Source: Candidatus Sulfopaludibacter sp. SbA3
GTDB lineage: Bacteria; Acidobacteriota; Terriglobia; 20CM-2-55-15
DNA length: 5,404 nt
Assembly (NCBI GenBank): GCA_945861845.1
Contig: CAMAWS010000260.1
Coordinates: 1-5,404, forward strand
Reading direction: 5' to 3'
Both the position numbers and the translations under genes were made by a program. This document shows, piece after piece, positions 1 through 5,404 of this stretch. A model generated the notes under the pieces. That model was not told the DNA's origin, ran no database searches, and saw nothing but the letters and a program-made list of their open reading frames with translations. How positions within the stretch are numbered: the first letter of the stretch is position 1; each line of letters opens with the position of its first letter.

Positions 1-1
1 C

Positions 2-499
2 GACCGCGAACCGTTCGCTGAAATGAATGCGGACCCGCGCGTCATGGAATTCTTTCCGAAGTGCCTCACTCGCGAGGAGAGCGATGAATTCGTGGACCGA
101 ACCGAAACCCATTTTGACATCCATGGCTTCGGACTGTTTGCGGCTGAACTGAAGGCTGGCGCGAAGCTCATCGGGTTCATTGGCCTGCACGTGGCCACGT
201 TTCACGCGCACTTCACGCCATGCGTCGAAATCGGCTGGAGGTTGGGTTTGCCCTATTGGAACCAGGGCCTTGCAACGGAAGGCTCGCGAGAAGTAATCCG
301 CTATGCTTTCGAAAGCCTGGGGCTGGACGCGCTCGTCTCGTTCACGGCTCCCCAAAATACGGCGTCACGCCGCGTGATGGAAAAACTCGGCATGACTCAC
401 GATCCTGCCGAGGATTTCGACCATCCCCGGTTGCCTGAAGGACATCGCCTGCGAAGGCATGTCCTTTACCGGCTCCGAAATCCGAAACTATCGGGATAA
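2..499 (+). CDS. GNAT-family N-acetyltransferase (RimJ/RimL-like), 5' end outside window
   Basis: Likely transfers an acetyl group from acetyl-CoA to an amine; the substrate cannot be told from sequence. The first ATG in the window is at 23, but the frame is open to the left edge, and the residues before it (DREPFAE) continue into MNADPRVMEFFP. That is the usual early segment of Acetyltransf_3/RimJ-type proteins, which normally follows about 15-20 further residues, so the true start is upstream and the Met at 23 is internal. Counting from that Met, the acetyl-CoA loop is YWNQGLATEG (78-87), matching the Q/R-x-x-G-x-G/A motif with Ala in the last position. The C-terminal family signature QNTASRRVMEKLGM is at 111-124, followed by a typical tail with HVLYRL. 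The stop is TAA at 497-499. It is convergent with the minus-strand MBL fragment and overlaps its end by 12 bases. The fold call is firm; the specific role (protein N-terminal, ribosomal or small-molecule acetylation) is unknown. Confidence 0.88.
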   Translation, partial: DREPFAEMNADPRVMEFFPKCLTREESDEFVDRTETHFDIHGFGLFAAELKAGAKLIGFIGLHVATFHAHFTPCVEIGWRLGLPYWNQGLATEGSREVIRYAFESLGLDALVSFTAPQNTASRRVMEKLGMTHDPAEDFDHPRLPEGHRLRRHVLYRLRNPKLSG

Positions 500-733
500 C
501 TCTGCAAAGATGGCAGTCATGTTCGCGCCTGCCCGCGCGATGCTGTAGTCCTTGAACTTTTCAGGCAGCTTGACTTCGGCCGCAGCCTGCTCGGGAGTTC
601 TGCCGGCACGTTGAGCGGCGCGCGCCGCATCGAGGAACGCCTTGTTGAACTCGCCAAACTCAACGAAGTCGGACCATTTCATCAGCGTGCTATGGCCGGG
701 AATGATTGTTCCGAGCACTAATAAGCGCTTCAT
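488..733 (-). CDS. C-terminal fragment of an MBL-fold metallohydrolase (81 aa; possible pseudogene remnant)
   Basis: The product begins MKRLLVLGT and runs directly into IIPGHSTLMKW. PGH at residues 12-14 resembles the last conserved metal-binding His motif of metallo-beta-lactamase-fold hydrolases. After it comes the helical tail usual for this family: a Phe-rich segment (FVEFGEFNKAF), then AGRTPEQAAAEVKLPEKFKDY, and a final stretch ending IFAELSR. The HxHxDH motif and the rest of the alpha-beta/beta-alpha fold are absent, since intact members usually run about 250-330 residues, so it should not be an active hydrolase. It nevertheless has an ATG start and a good Shine-Dalgarno sequence (GAGGAG, 745-750), 24 bases after the stop of the copper lipoprotein gene, so it is probably co-transcribed with it. 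The short hydrophobic N-terminus could be the remnant of a signal peptide left by an internal deletion. The stop TAG lies inside the convergent acetyltransferase gene. The alternative is a genuine small protein of unknown role. The family assignment rests on motif recognition only. Confidence 0.6.
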   Translation of the reverse strand: MKRLLVLGTIIPGHSTLMKWSDFVEFGEFNKAFLDAARAAQRAGRTPEQAAAEVKLPEKFKDYSIARAGANMTAIFAELSR

Positions 734-743
734 CGTGGGTTGT

Positions 744-750
744 TCTCCTC
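744..750 (-). promoter_or_regulatory. Ribosome binding site of the MBL fragment
   Basis: The minus strand reads GAGGAGA here, ending 10 nt before the ATG at 731-733. It is a strong Shine-Dalgarno match at slightly long spacing. It matters because it supports that the short frame starts at this ATG rather than being the random tail of a longer gene; the upstream sequence is occupied by the copper lipoprotein gene. Confidence 0.55.
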
Positions 751-757
751 TCGAGCG

Positions 758-1117
758 TTACTTTGGCGCGACCTCGACGTTGCTGATCCAGTATTTTGAT
801 TCCGCACGAATGTAGGACACTCTTGCGGTTATCGTCTCTCCCGGCTTCAACTTTTGGAGGTCGGCATCCTCGGGAACCGGGTACGGCATGGTCATGGCTT
901 CCATAAAGCCTTCGATCTTGCCGTGGTTGATGGTGGCGCTTTTCTGGGCCGTGTCCACGCTCACGACCTTGCCTGTGAGCGTAAATTCCCGCGTCTCGGA
1001 CGGCGCCGGCTCCTGGGTGGCAGGCGCTGCGGCCGGCGTGGAGGCTGCAGGTGGAGCCTGCTCCTGACATCCGGCCATTAACATACTGAACAGAATCACG
1101 ACGATGCAGTTTCGCAT
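758..1117 (-). CDS. CusF-like copper-binding lipoprotein
   Basis: A 119-residue exported protein with a single small copper-binding beta-barrel domain. Residues 1-17 are a lipoprotein signal: Arg near the start, a hydrophobic core, and the lipobox LMAGC (13-17) with Cys17 as the lipidated residue. Residues 18-43 are a Pro/Ala/Thr-rich linker (PPAASTPAAAPAT), then the domain runs from about 45 to 118. It opens with LTGKVVSVD and carries His65 (INHGKI) and the Met pair in EAMTMPY (Met75, Met77). These correspond to the His and two Met ligands of the CusF family (CusF_Ec). The Trp that caps copper in E. coli CusF is replaced within GFMEAM, as is common in CusF-like domains associated with SCO1/SenC proteins. 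The inferred role is binding Cu(I), or possibly Ag(I), at the envelope for efflux or for cytochrome oxidase copper supply; no partner genes (cusCBA, sco, copper ATPase) are in view. The ATG start is supported by GAGAGG 6-11 nt upstream and by the signal peptide. It is probably the first gene of a two-gene unit with the MBL fragment. Confidence 0.85.
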   Translation of the reverse strand: MRNCIVVILFSMLMAGCQEQAPPAASTPAAAPATQEPAPSETREFTLTGKVVSVDTAQKSATINHGKIEGFMEAMTMPYPVPEDADLQKLKPGETITARVSYIRAESKYWISNVEVAPK

Positions 1118-1123
1118 TTCAAC

Positions 1124-1129
1124 CTCTCA
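1124..1129 (-). promoter_or_regulatory. Ribosome binding site of the copper lipoprotein
   Basis: The minus strand reads GAGAGG, then five bases, then the ATG at 1115-1117. Good sequence and spacing fix the start codon, which is also where the lipoprotein signal peptide begins. Confidence 0.6.
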
Positions 1130-1170
1130 GTGACATATTCCAGCGCCAAATTCCGCGCCGATTTCAGCCT

Positions 1171-1199
1171 ATTCTAGACCGGCTGCCGCGCACTCTCCA
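1171..1199 (-). promoter_or_regulatory. Candidate sigma-70-type promoter for the copper lipoprotein
   Basis: On the minus strand there is TGGAGA (1194-1199), a 17-nt spacer, then TAGAAT (1171-1176). This matches 4 of 6 bases of the -35 consensus and 5 of 6 of the -10 consensus. Transcription would start near 1164, giving a leader of about 45 nt before the ATG. It lies in the only gap between pilR and the copper gene, where a promoter is expected. No copper-responsive operator (CueR- or CsoR-type palindrome) could be recognised. The call rests on two short hexamers and could be chance. Confidence 0.3.
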
Positions 1200-1313
1200 G
1201 AGTCTTCTTCAGCATCCCGGCCCGGCCCGCATGGCAGATGTGCTGTTGAATTCCGCCATTCCTGCAGAAGCATATTTGAGCAGGTTACCGATGCGGCCTG
1301 TCTCTTTCATGAG

Positions 1314-2699
1314 TCAGGAAACGTCGTACTTCTGCATGTAATGACGGAAAGACCGGTACGACATGCCCAGCAGCTCCGCCGCTTTCACCTGGACGCCATT
1401 CGTCCTGCGAAGCGCTTCCTGGAGATAACTCTTCTGAACGCTTTCCACGTAGGCTTCAAGATCAAATCCTTCCGGGGGAAGATCCGCAACCGCCCGATGC
1501 CGATTGCCATTGGAAACGCTTTCCGGCAGGTGCAGCGCGGAAAGCTCCGCGCTGGTTTCCAGGATGAAGGCTCTCTCCATCGCATTCTCCAGTTCCCTGA
1601 CATTCCCAGGCCATTGGTAGGCTTCAAGTTTCTTGAGGGCGTCATCCGACAGCCTTTCGATCCTGCGGCCCATGGTCGCGTTCAGGCGCGAGAGAAAAAA
1701 ATTGGCAAGAAGCGGAATGTCATCGGGACGGTGCCGAAGCGGGGGTAGTTCGATGGGAAATACACTGATCCGGTAGAAGAGGTCCTCGCGGAACTCATTC
1801 TCCGCGACCATCGCCGGGAGATCTCGATTCGTTGCGGCGATAATCCGCACATCGACCGGGATTTCGTCGGAGCCACCGACACGGCGAATCGTGCGCTCCT
1901 GCAGCACACGCAGGAGCTTCACCTGCATTGCAAGGCCGGTATCGCCGATCTCGTCCAGGAAGATCGTCCCCTTGTCCGCAACCTCAAATAGTCCCTTCTT
2001 GTTCGCGGCTGCGCCCGTGAAGGAGCCTTTGACGTAGCCAAAAAGCTCGCTTTCCAAGAGAGTCTCGGTAAACGCGCCGCAGTTTACAGAGACAAACGAC
2101 TCATCGGCTCGCGGGCTATTCAAGTGAATGGCCTTCGCCACTAGTTCTTTTCCTGTGCCACTCTCGCCCGTGATGAGAACCGTGCTGGTCGTGGAACTCA
2201 CCAGCTCGATCATCTTGAAGAGCTCCTGCATGCTCCGGCTTTTCCCGATGAGGTTGCCCATGCCGTGCTGCTTGCGGAACTCGCGCCGCAAATAAGTGTT
2301 TTCTTCACGCAGGCGCCGGTTTTCGATCGCGCTGTACACAACCAGCTTCAGTTCTTCTATGAAGTTCTCAGTCTTGAGAATGTAGTCGAAGGCCCCCATC
2401 TTGAGCGCCTGGATTGCCGTCTCGGCGGTCGCAAACGCCGTCAGAAGGATGAACTGGCCGGTGAAGTTTGCGGTGGTGCGCAGGTCGCGGAGCAGATCGA
2501 TGCCGGTGATGTCGGGCATCCGGATATCAGAGATAATGAGGTCGAATTCAGTCGCCTTCGCCCGAGCAAGTCCCTCTGCGCCTGTGGCCGCCACGACCAC
2601 GTCAAAGCCCTCCTTTTTCAGGAAAATCTCAAGGAGTTCGCGGATGGAGCGCTCGTCATCGACAATTAGAATTCGTGCGCGAGTGGTTTGTAACATCAT
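1314..2699 (-). CDS. pilR: Sigma-54-dependent response regulator, PilR type
   Basis: A 461-residue NtrC-family activator; in known systems PilR is phosphorylated by PilS and activates sigma-54 transcription of the pilin gene pilA. The receiver domain is about 8-125, with the acidic pair Asp14/Asp15, phospho-acceptor Asp58 (ISDIRMPD), Thr87 and Lys109. The residue after Lys109 is Thr, where most receivers have Pro. The AAA+ domain is about 148-385: Walker A GESGTGKE (178-185), sigma-54 contact loop GSFTGA (225-230, usual form GAFTGA), Walker B TIFLDE (245-250), the FREDLFYR segment (303-310) with putative arginine finger, and sensor II WPGNVREL (363-370). The C-terminus has a Fis-type helix-turn-helix (about 434-458), with AAELLGMSYRSFRHYM close to the SFRYRL pattern of PilR proteins. 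The length is normal for the family. The start is the first of two adjacent ATGs, which overlaps the kinase stop as ATGA. Identification as PilR rather than another NtrC-type regulator rests on the pilC-pilS context and the HTH style. Confidence 0.92.
   Translation of the reverse strand: MMLQTTRARILIVDDERSIRELLEIFLKKEGFDVVVAATGAEGLARAKATEFDLIISDIRMPDITGIDLLRDLRTTANFTGQFILLTAFATAETAIQALKMGAFDYILKTENFIEELKLVVYSAIENRRLREENTYLRREFRKQHGMGNLIGKSRSMQELFKMIELVSSTTSTVLITGESGTGKELVAKAIHLNSPRADESFVSVNCGAFTETLLESELFGYVKGSFTGAAANKKGLFEVADKGTIFLDEIGDTGLAMQVKLLRVLQERTIRRVGGSDEIPVDVRIIAATNRDLPAMVAENEFREDLFYRISVFPIELPPLRHRPDDIPLLANFFLSRLNATMGRRIERLSDDALKKLEAYQWPGNVRELENAMERAFILETSAELSALHLPESVSNGNRHRAVADLPPEGFDLEAYVESVQKSYLQEALRRTNGVQVKAAELLGMSYRSFRHYMQKYDVS
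2696..2699 (-). promoter_or_regulatory. pilS/pilR stop-start overlap (ATGA), translational coupling
   Basis: On the minus strand the TGA stop of the kinase is embedded in the ATG start of the regulator, as ATGA. No clear Shine-Dalgarno sequence precedes it, so ribosomes finishing pilS probably re-initiate on pilR, keeping the kinase and regulator in fixed proportion. A second ATG follows immediately and could also serve as the start. Confidence 0.6.
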
Positions 2700-4246
2700 A
2701 AGTCAATAATGAAAGCCGTGCCGGCGCCCTTGCGTGATTTGACCGAAATTACCCCGTTGTGCGCATTTATGATCTGGTACACGATGGGTAAACCCAGGCC
2801 GGTTCCGTTGGGAAACGAGGAATGGAACGGCACAAAGAGCTTCTTCATGTCGTCCCGGGTAATCCCGACCCCGGTATCCTCGAAACGAATCTGAACGTTC
2901 CCGTTCTGCCTTTCAAGAATGATGTTCAACGTTCCGCCATCGGGCATCGCCTTGAATGCGTTGGACGCTAGATTATAAAAAACCTGGCGCATCATGCTTT
3001 CATCGACCTTTGCCGTGACCGGTGAGAGATTGGTCTCGATTCTGTGCGATGTTTTCAACTCTGAACTATTGCGCATCAGCTGCACGGTCTCGGAGATAAG
3101 CATGGAAAGGTCGACCTCGTTGGATCTGGGAACGGGAGGACGGGCATAAGCCAGAAAATCCGTAATCGTACGATTGAGGCGGTCTGCCTCGCGCGAGATG
3201 ATGTCCGCAAGCTGCTGCTGGTCGGCCCCGAGCTTCAGTTCGGACTTGAGCAGCGAGAAAGAACCCGTGATCGATGCCAGGGGATTGCGAATCTCGTGCG
3301 CAATGCCGGCAGACATGGCGCCGATTGCCGCCATCTGCTCCTTCTGCTGCATCTGCCGCTCCAGCGATCGGAGTCCGGTCAGGTCTTCGAAACACCAGAC
3401 GTTCCCCGCCGTCTTCTTTTCGTCGATCATCACCGGAGAGACCGAAAAACGAAGGAAAAGCTCTCTGCCGTCGTTCCGCGTGGTTGTCAGCTCGAACCGG
3501 GGCGAGCTAACGCTCGCAGGCATTCCCGGGAAAACTTCCCCCATCGTCATGCGCAATGCCTCGGCGGGCCCGCGGCCGGTAATATGCTCCGCGGCGCGAT
3601 TGAAAAGGTAAATTCGGCCTTCCAGATCGCTTGTAATCAATCCACTGCCGAGGCTTTCCACGATGCGGTCGCTGAGGTCCCGAAGAAACGCGACCTGGCC
3701 GGTGGATTGTTCCAGTTGTACTCCGGTGCTTCTCAGGCTTTCCGAGAGGAAGTTCGAAAGAAATGCGACGGAACAGAAACCGAAAATGTTCAGGCTGATG
3801 ATGTATTGCAGCGATGTCAGGTCGGGCCAGGCTGCAGTCGTCGACGGAATAAGCCTGAAATACGCAAGGTCCATGTGGGCAAAGTGGATCAGCGATGCCG
3901 CCGTCGCCGCCACGAAGGCGCCACGCCGCTGGAGCAGGATGCTGGACATGACGATTTCAAGGAAGTACAGGGGCCCGAAGTAGCTGTCGACGCCGCCCGT
4001 GCGATTCACAGTCCAGGTGATCAGCAACAGGTCGACCGCAATCTGGGCATACGACTGCACGACATAGGACTGGTTGAACCTGAGAAGGGTGAACCAGCAC
4101 GCCGAGAGCGCGTAAACGGCGCCCAGCAGAACCAGCATGTCCAGGGAAGACTCCGAGCGGCGCGTGAAAAGCTCGGCAGTGACGAAAACGCTAAAAACAG
4201 CGACCCGAACGTAGATCAACCGCAGAAGCCAGCGTCTTCTATCCAC
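2696..4246 (-). CDS. pilS: Membrane sensor histidine kinase, PilS type
   Basis: A 516-residue inner-membrane kinase expected to autophosphorylate and pass phosphate to PilR. The N-terminal 170 residues hold six hydrophobic segments (about 6-27, 35-57, 66-80, 89-105, 109-130, 146-167), the same arrangement as PilS of Pseudomonas, where the membrane part senses pilin. A PAS domain follows at about 190-290 (ITSDLEGRIYLFNRAAEHITG). The kinase core has the H-box AHEIRNPLASI with His317, the N-box NLASNAFKAM (425-434), G1 DTGVGI (457-462), the F-box FVPFHSSF (471-478) and G2 GTGLGLPIV (481-489). All catalytic motifs are intact. The start is GTG at 4244-4246: the codon directly upstream in frame is TAA, so no earlier start exists, and starting at the next Met (37) would lose the first TM segment. 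No clear Shine-Dalgarno is seen; it is probably coupled to pilC, whose stop is 3 nt away. The pilus assignment comes mainly from its neighbours. Confidence 0.92.
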   Translation of the reverse strand: MDRRRWLLRLIYVRVAVFSVFVTAELFTRRSESSLDMLVLLGAVYALSACWFTLLRFNQSYVVQSYAQIAVDLLLITWTVNRTGGVDSYFGPLYFLEIVMSSILLQRRGAFVAATAASLIHFAHMDLAYFRLIPSTTAAWPDLTSLQYIISLNIFGFCSVAFLSNFLSESLRSTGVQLEQSTGQVAFLRDLSDRIVESLGSGLITSDLEGRIYLFNRAAEHITGRGPAEALRMTMGEVFPGMPASVSSPRFELTTTRNDGRELFLRFSVSPVMIDEKKTAGNVWCFEDLTGLRSLERQMQQKEQMAAIGAMSAGIAHEIRNPLASITGSFSLLKSELKLGADQQQLADIISREADRLNRTITDFLAYARPPVPRSNEVDLSMLISETVQLMRNSSELKTSHRIETNLSPVTAKVDESMMRQVFYNLASNAFKAMPDGGTLNIILERQNGNVQIRFEDTGVGITRDDMKKLFVPFHSSFPNGTGLGLPIVYQIINAHNGVISVKSRKGAGTAFIIDL

Positions 4247-4252
4247 TTATTA
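4247..4252 (-). promoter_or_regulatory. Tandem in-frame stops (TAATAA) between pilC and pilS
   Basis: pilC ends in TAA, immediately followed by another in-frame TAA and then the GTG of pilS, also in the same frame. The two genes are therefore separated only by stop codons. The arrangement fixes the pilS start and implies termination-reinitiation; the double stop would strongly limit any read-through fusion. Confidence 0.6.
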
Positions 4253-5404
4253 TTTACTCAATTGGCCGACAAGGCTGAAAATGGGCAGATACATTGAAAT
4301 AACGATGCCGCCGACGGTCACACCCAGGACGACGATCATTGCGGGCTCCATTGCAGTCATCAAGTCGCCAACCGCAACATCGACCTCTTCCTCGTAGAAA
4401 TCCGCAATCTTCGTCAGCATTTTCTCCAATGCGCCGGCCTGTTCGCCAACGCCGATCATTGAAACTACCATTGTCGGGAAAACCTTTGACTCTTTCAGCG
4501 GTTCGACGATCGTGCGGCCCTGTTCAATTGCGTCCTTTACGCCGACAATCGCCTCTTCAATCACCGCGTTGCCTGCCGTCCGGGCGGTGATCTCGAGCGC
4601 GTCGAGAATCGGCACGCCGCTGGCGATCAGTGTGGCCATCGTCCTGGTAAAGCGGGCCACGGCAATCTTTCGCATCAGGGGACCAAAAATAGGCAGCTTC
4701 AGGATTATCTTGTCTACGCTATAGCGTCCCTTTGGCGTCTTGTAGTACGAGCGAAACATGGCTCCGGCAATACCAAAGCCGATAATTATAAAAAGGCCGT
4801 AACTGCCCACAAAAGAGCTGGCGCCGATTACGATGCGTGTTGGCAACGGCAGATCCACGTTCATGCTGTTAAACAGTTCCGTAAACGCGGGAACGACTTT
4901 CCACAGAATCAGCGTGATTACGCCTCCGGCAATAAGCACGACCGAGATCGGGTACACCATTGCGGATTTCACGGCAGACTGCAATTTCACGGCTTTTTCG
5001 ATGTAGACCGATAGCCGCTGGAAAATAGTATCGAGAATACCGCCGGCTTCACCGGCCGCCACCATGTTGCAGTAGAGATCATCGAAGACTTTGCCGTTGG
5101 CTTTCATGGATGCAGCGAGGTTATTGCCGGACTCGACGTCTTTAAGGACGCCGTTGATTGCTTCCTGAAACTTCTTATTTTCCTGCGTTTCGGCGAGAAT
5201 CTGCAGGCACTGGACCAGTGGCACGCCGGAGTCGATCATGACCGAAAACTGCCGAGTGAACACGGCCAGGTCCTTTGCCGTCGGATTCCCGCCGAACTCG
5301 ATGTTTTTCCAGCTTCCAGCCTTCTTCTCCTCCGCGTCGTTGAGGAAAATCTGTTCACGCCGCAATGCCACGGCGAGCGCCGCCCTGTTATCTGCCACGC
5401 GCTC
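4250..5404 (-). CDS. pilC: Type IV pilus inner-membrane platform protein PilC (GspF family), 5' end outside window
   Basis: PilC sits in the inner membrane beneath the pilus and couples the PilB/PilT motor ATPases to pilin insertion and removal. Two T2SSF domains are visible. Counting from the GTG/Val codon at 5398, the first is about 45-168 (LAVFTRQFSVMIDSGVPL) and the second about 248-372 (ARFTRTMATLIASGVPIL); this repeat of FTR...SGVP is the family hallmark. Each carries a helical E-x-G signature (AAGEAGG at 114-120, GVGEQAGAL at 317-325). Three TM segments lie near 150-170, 198-216 and 352-372, as in known PilC/GspF. The frame is open through the right edge (Glu-Arg before Val), and the segment VADNRAALAVALRRE normally lies some 20-35 residues into PilC, so the GTG at 5398 is internal and the true start is outside. 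About 384 residues are visible against a usual 400-420. pilB and pilT are expected upstream but are not seen. It is followed after 3 nt by pilS. Confidence 0.95.
   Translation of the reverse strand, partial: ERVADNRAALAVALRREQIFLNDAEEKKAGSWKNIEFGGNPTAKDLAVFTRQFSVMIDSGVPLVQCLQILAETQENKKFQEAINGVLKDVESGNNLAASMKANGKVFDDLYCNMVAAGEAGGILDTIFQRLSVYIEKAVKLQSAVKSAMVYPISVVLIAGGVITLILWKVVPAFTELFNSMNVDLPLPTRIVIGASSFVGSYGLFIIIGFGIAGAMFRSYYKTPKGRYSVDKIILKLPIFGPLMRKIAVARFTRTMATLIASGVPILDALEITARTAGNAVIEEAIVGVKDAIEQGRTIVEPLKESKVFPTMVVSMIGVGEQAGALEKMLTKIADFYEEEVDVAVGDLMTAMEPAMIVVLGVTVGGIVISMYLPIFSLVGQLSK

Larger units (their letters stand above)
1118..1313. other. Intergenic region between pilR and the copper lipoprotein gene
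   Basis: This 196-bp gap is the largest in the window. It holds the ribosome binding site and promoter candidate listed separately. It also has a stop-to-stop minus-strand open frame at 1177-1284 of 36 codons with clustered Cys/His codons (CFC, then ICH), without any usual start except an internal ATG 13 codons before its end. No hairpin with a following T-run was found, so no intrinsic terminator for the pil genes can be called. ACTCT-CC-AGAGT (1192-1203) is a small inverted repeat with a loop too short to form a good hairpin. No sigma-54 -24/-12 element (TGGCAC-N5-TTGC) was found on the minus strand. Confidence 0.6.

Noticed and set aside
690..1070. A 126-codon minus-strand frame overlapping the copper lipoprotein gene in another frame
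   Set aside because: The overlapping frame encodes a clear lipoprotein signal and copper-binding domain with a good ribosome binding site; this one has neither a recognisable domain nor a signal.
1124..1152. TGGCGC...ATGT upstream of the copper gene considered as a sigma-54 promoter
   Set aside because: The -24 part is partial and the required GC at -12 is missing at the right spacing.
1192..1203. Inverted repeat ACTCT-CC-AGAGT considered as a terminator
   Set aside because: A five-base stem with a two-base loop is not a workable hairpin, and no T-run follows on either strand.
1209..1310. A 33-codon minus-strand ORF starting just after the pilR stop
   Set aside because: No Shine-Dalgarno sequence, no recognisable motif, and it overlaps the cysteine-rich open frame in another frame; too short to support.
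1341..1748. Plus-strand open frame opposite the 3' half of pilR
   Set aside because: Antisense to the AAA+ and HTH-coding part of pilR; no domain, no ribosome binding site, composition of a shadow frame.
3296..4297. A 333-codon open frame on the plus strand opposite pilS
   Set aside because: It lies fully antisense to a kinase with all motifs intact, has no recognisable domain, and its composition (rich in Arg, Gln, Glu, Pro) is what mirrored GC-rich codons give. It is a shadow.
5396..5398. GTG as the start codon of pilC
   Set aside because: The frame continues open to the window edge and the following residues normally lie some 20-35 residues into PilC, so it is an internal Val codon.

Overview
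The window is moderately GC-rich bacterial chromosome. The gene content suggests a Gram-negative soil-type bacterium, with Acidobacteriota as first guess and a deltaproteobacterial lineage as second. The clues are a pilC-pilS-pilR gene order, a lipoprotein carrying a copper-binding CusF-like domain, and a metallo-beta-lactamase-fold C-terminus of a style common in those groups. The taxonomic guess is an inference from gene style, not something the sequence proves.

Layout. (1) Positions 2-499, plus strand: the 3' part of a GNAT acetyltransferase gene whose 5' end lies outside the window. (2) Positions 488-1117, minus strand: a lipoprotein with a CusF-like copper-binding domain, followed 24 bases later by an 81-codon reading frame that looks like only the C-terminal tail of an MBL-fold metallohydrolase. 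That frame ends tail-to-tail inside the last codons of the acetyltransferase. (3) Positions 1118-1313: an intergenic region with a weak promoter candidate and a cysteine-rich open frame lacking a start codon. (4) Positions 1314-5404, minus strand: three tightly packed type IV pilus genes read in the order pilC, pilS, pilR. pilC is cut by the right window edge.

How the genes work together. PilC is the inner-membrane platform protein of the type IV pilus motor. PilS is a six-TM, PAS-containing sensor histidine kinase, and PilR is its NtrC-type sigma-54 activator, which in known systems switches on the pilin gene. pilC and pilS are separated by only 3 nt (a second in-frame stop), and pilS and pilR overlap by 4 nt, so the three are almost certainly co-transcribed and partly translationally coupled. 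pilA is not in the window: the pilus cluster ends at pilR, followed on the same strand by the unrelated copper/MBL pair.

I see no CRISPR array, tRNA, rRNA, insertion sequence, or convincing new system. The items most worth a second look are the MBL stub with its own ribosome binding site and start, and the cysteine-rich open frame in the only sizeable intergenic gap.
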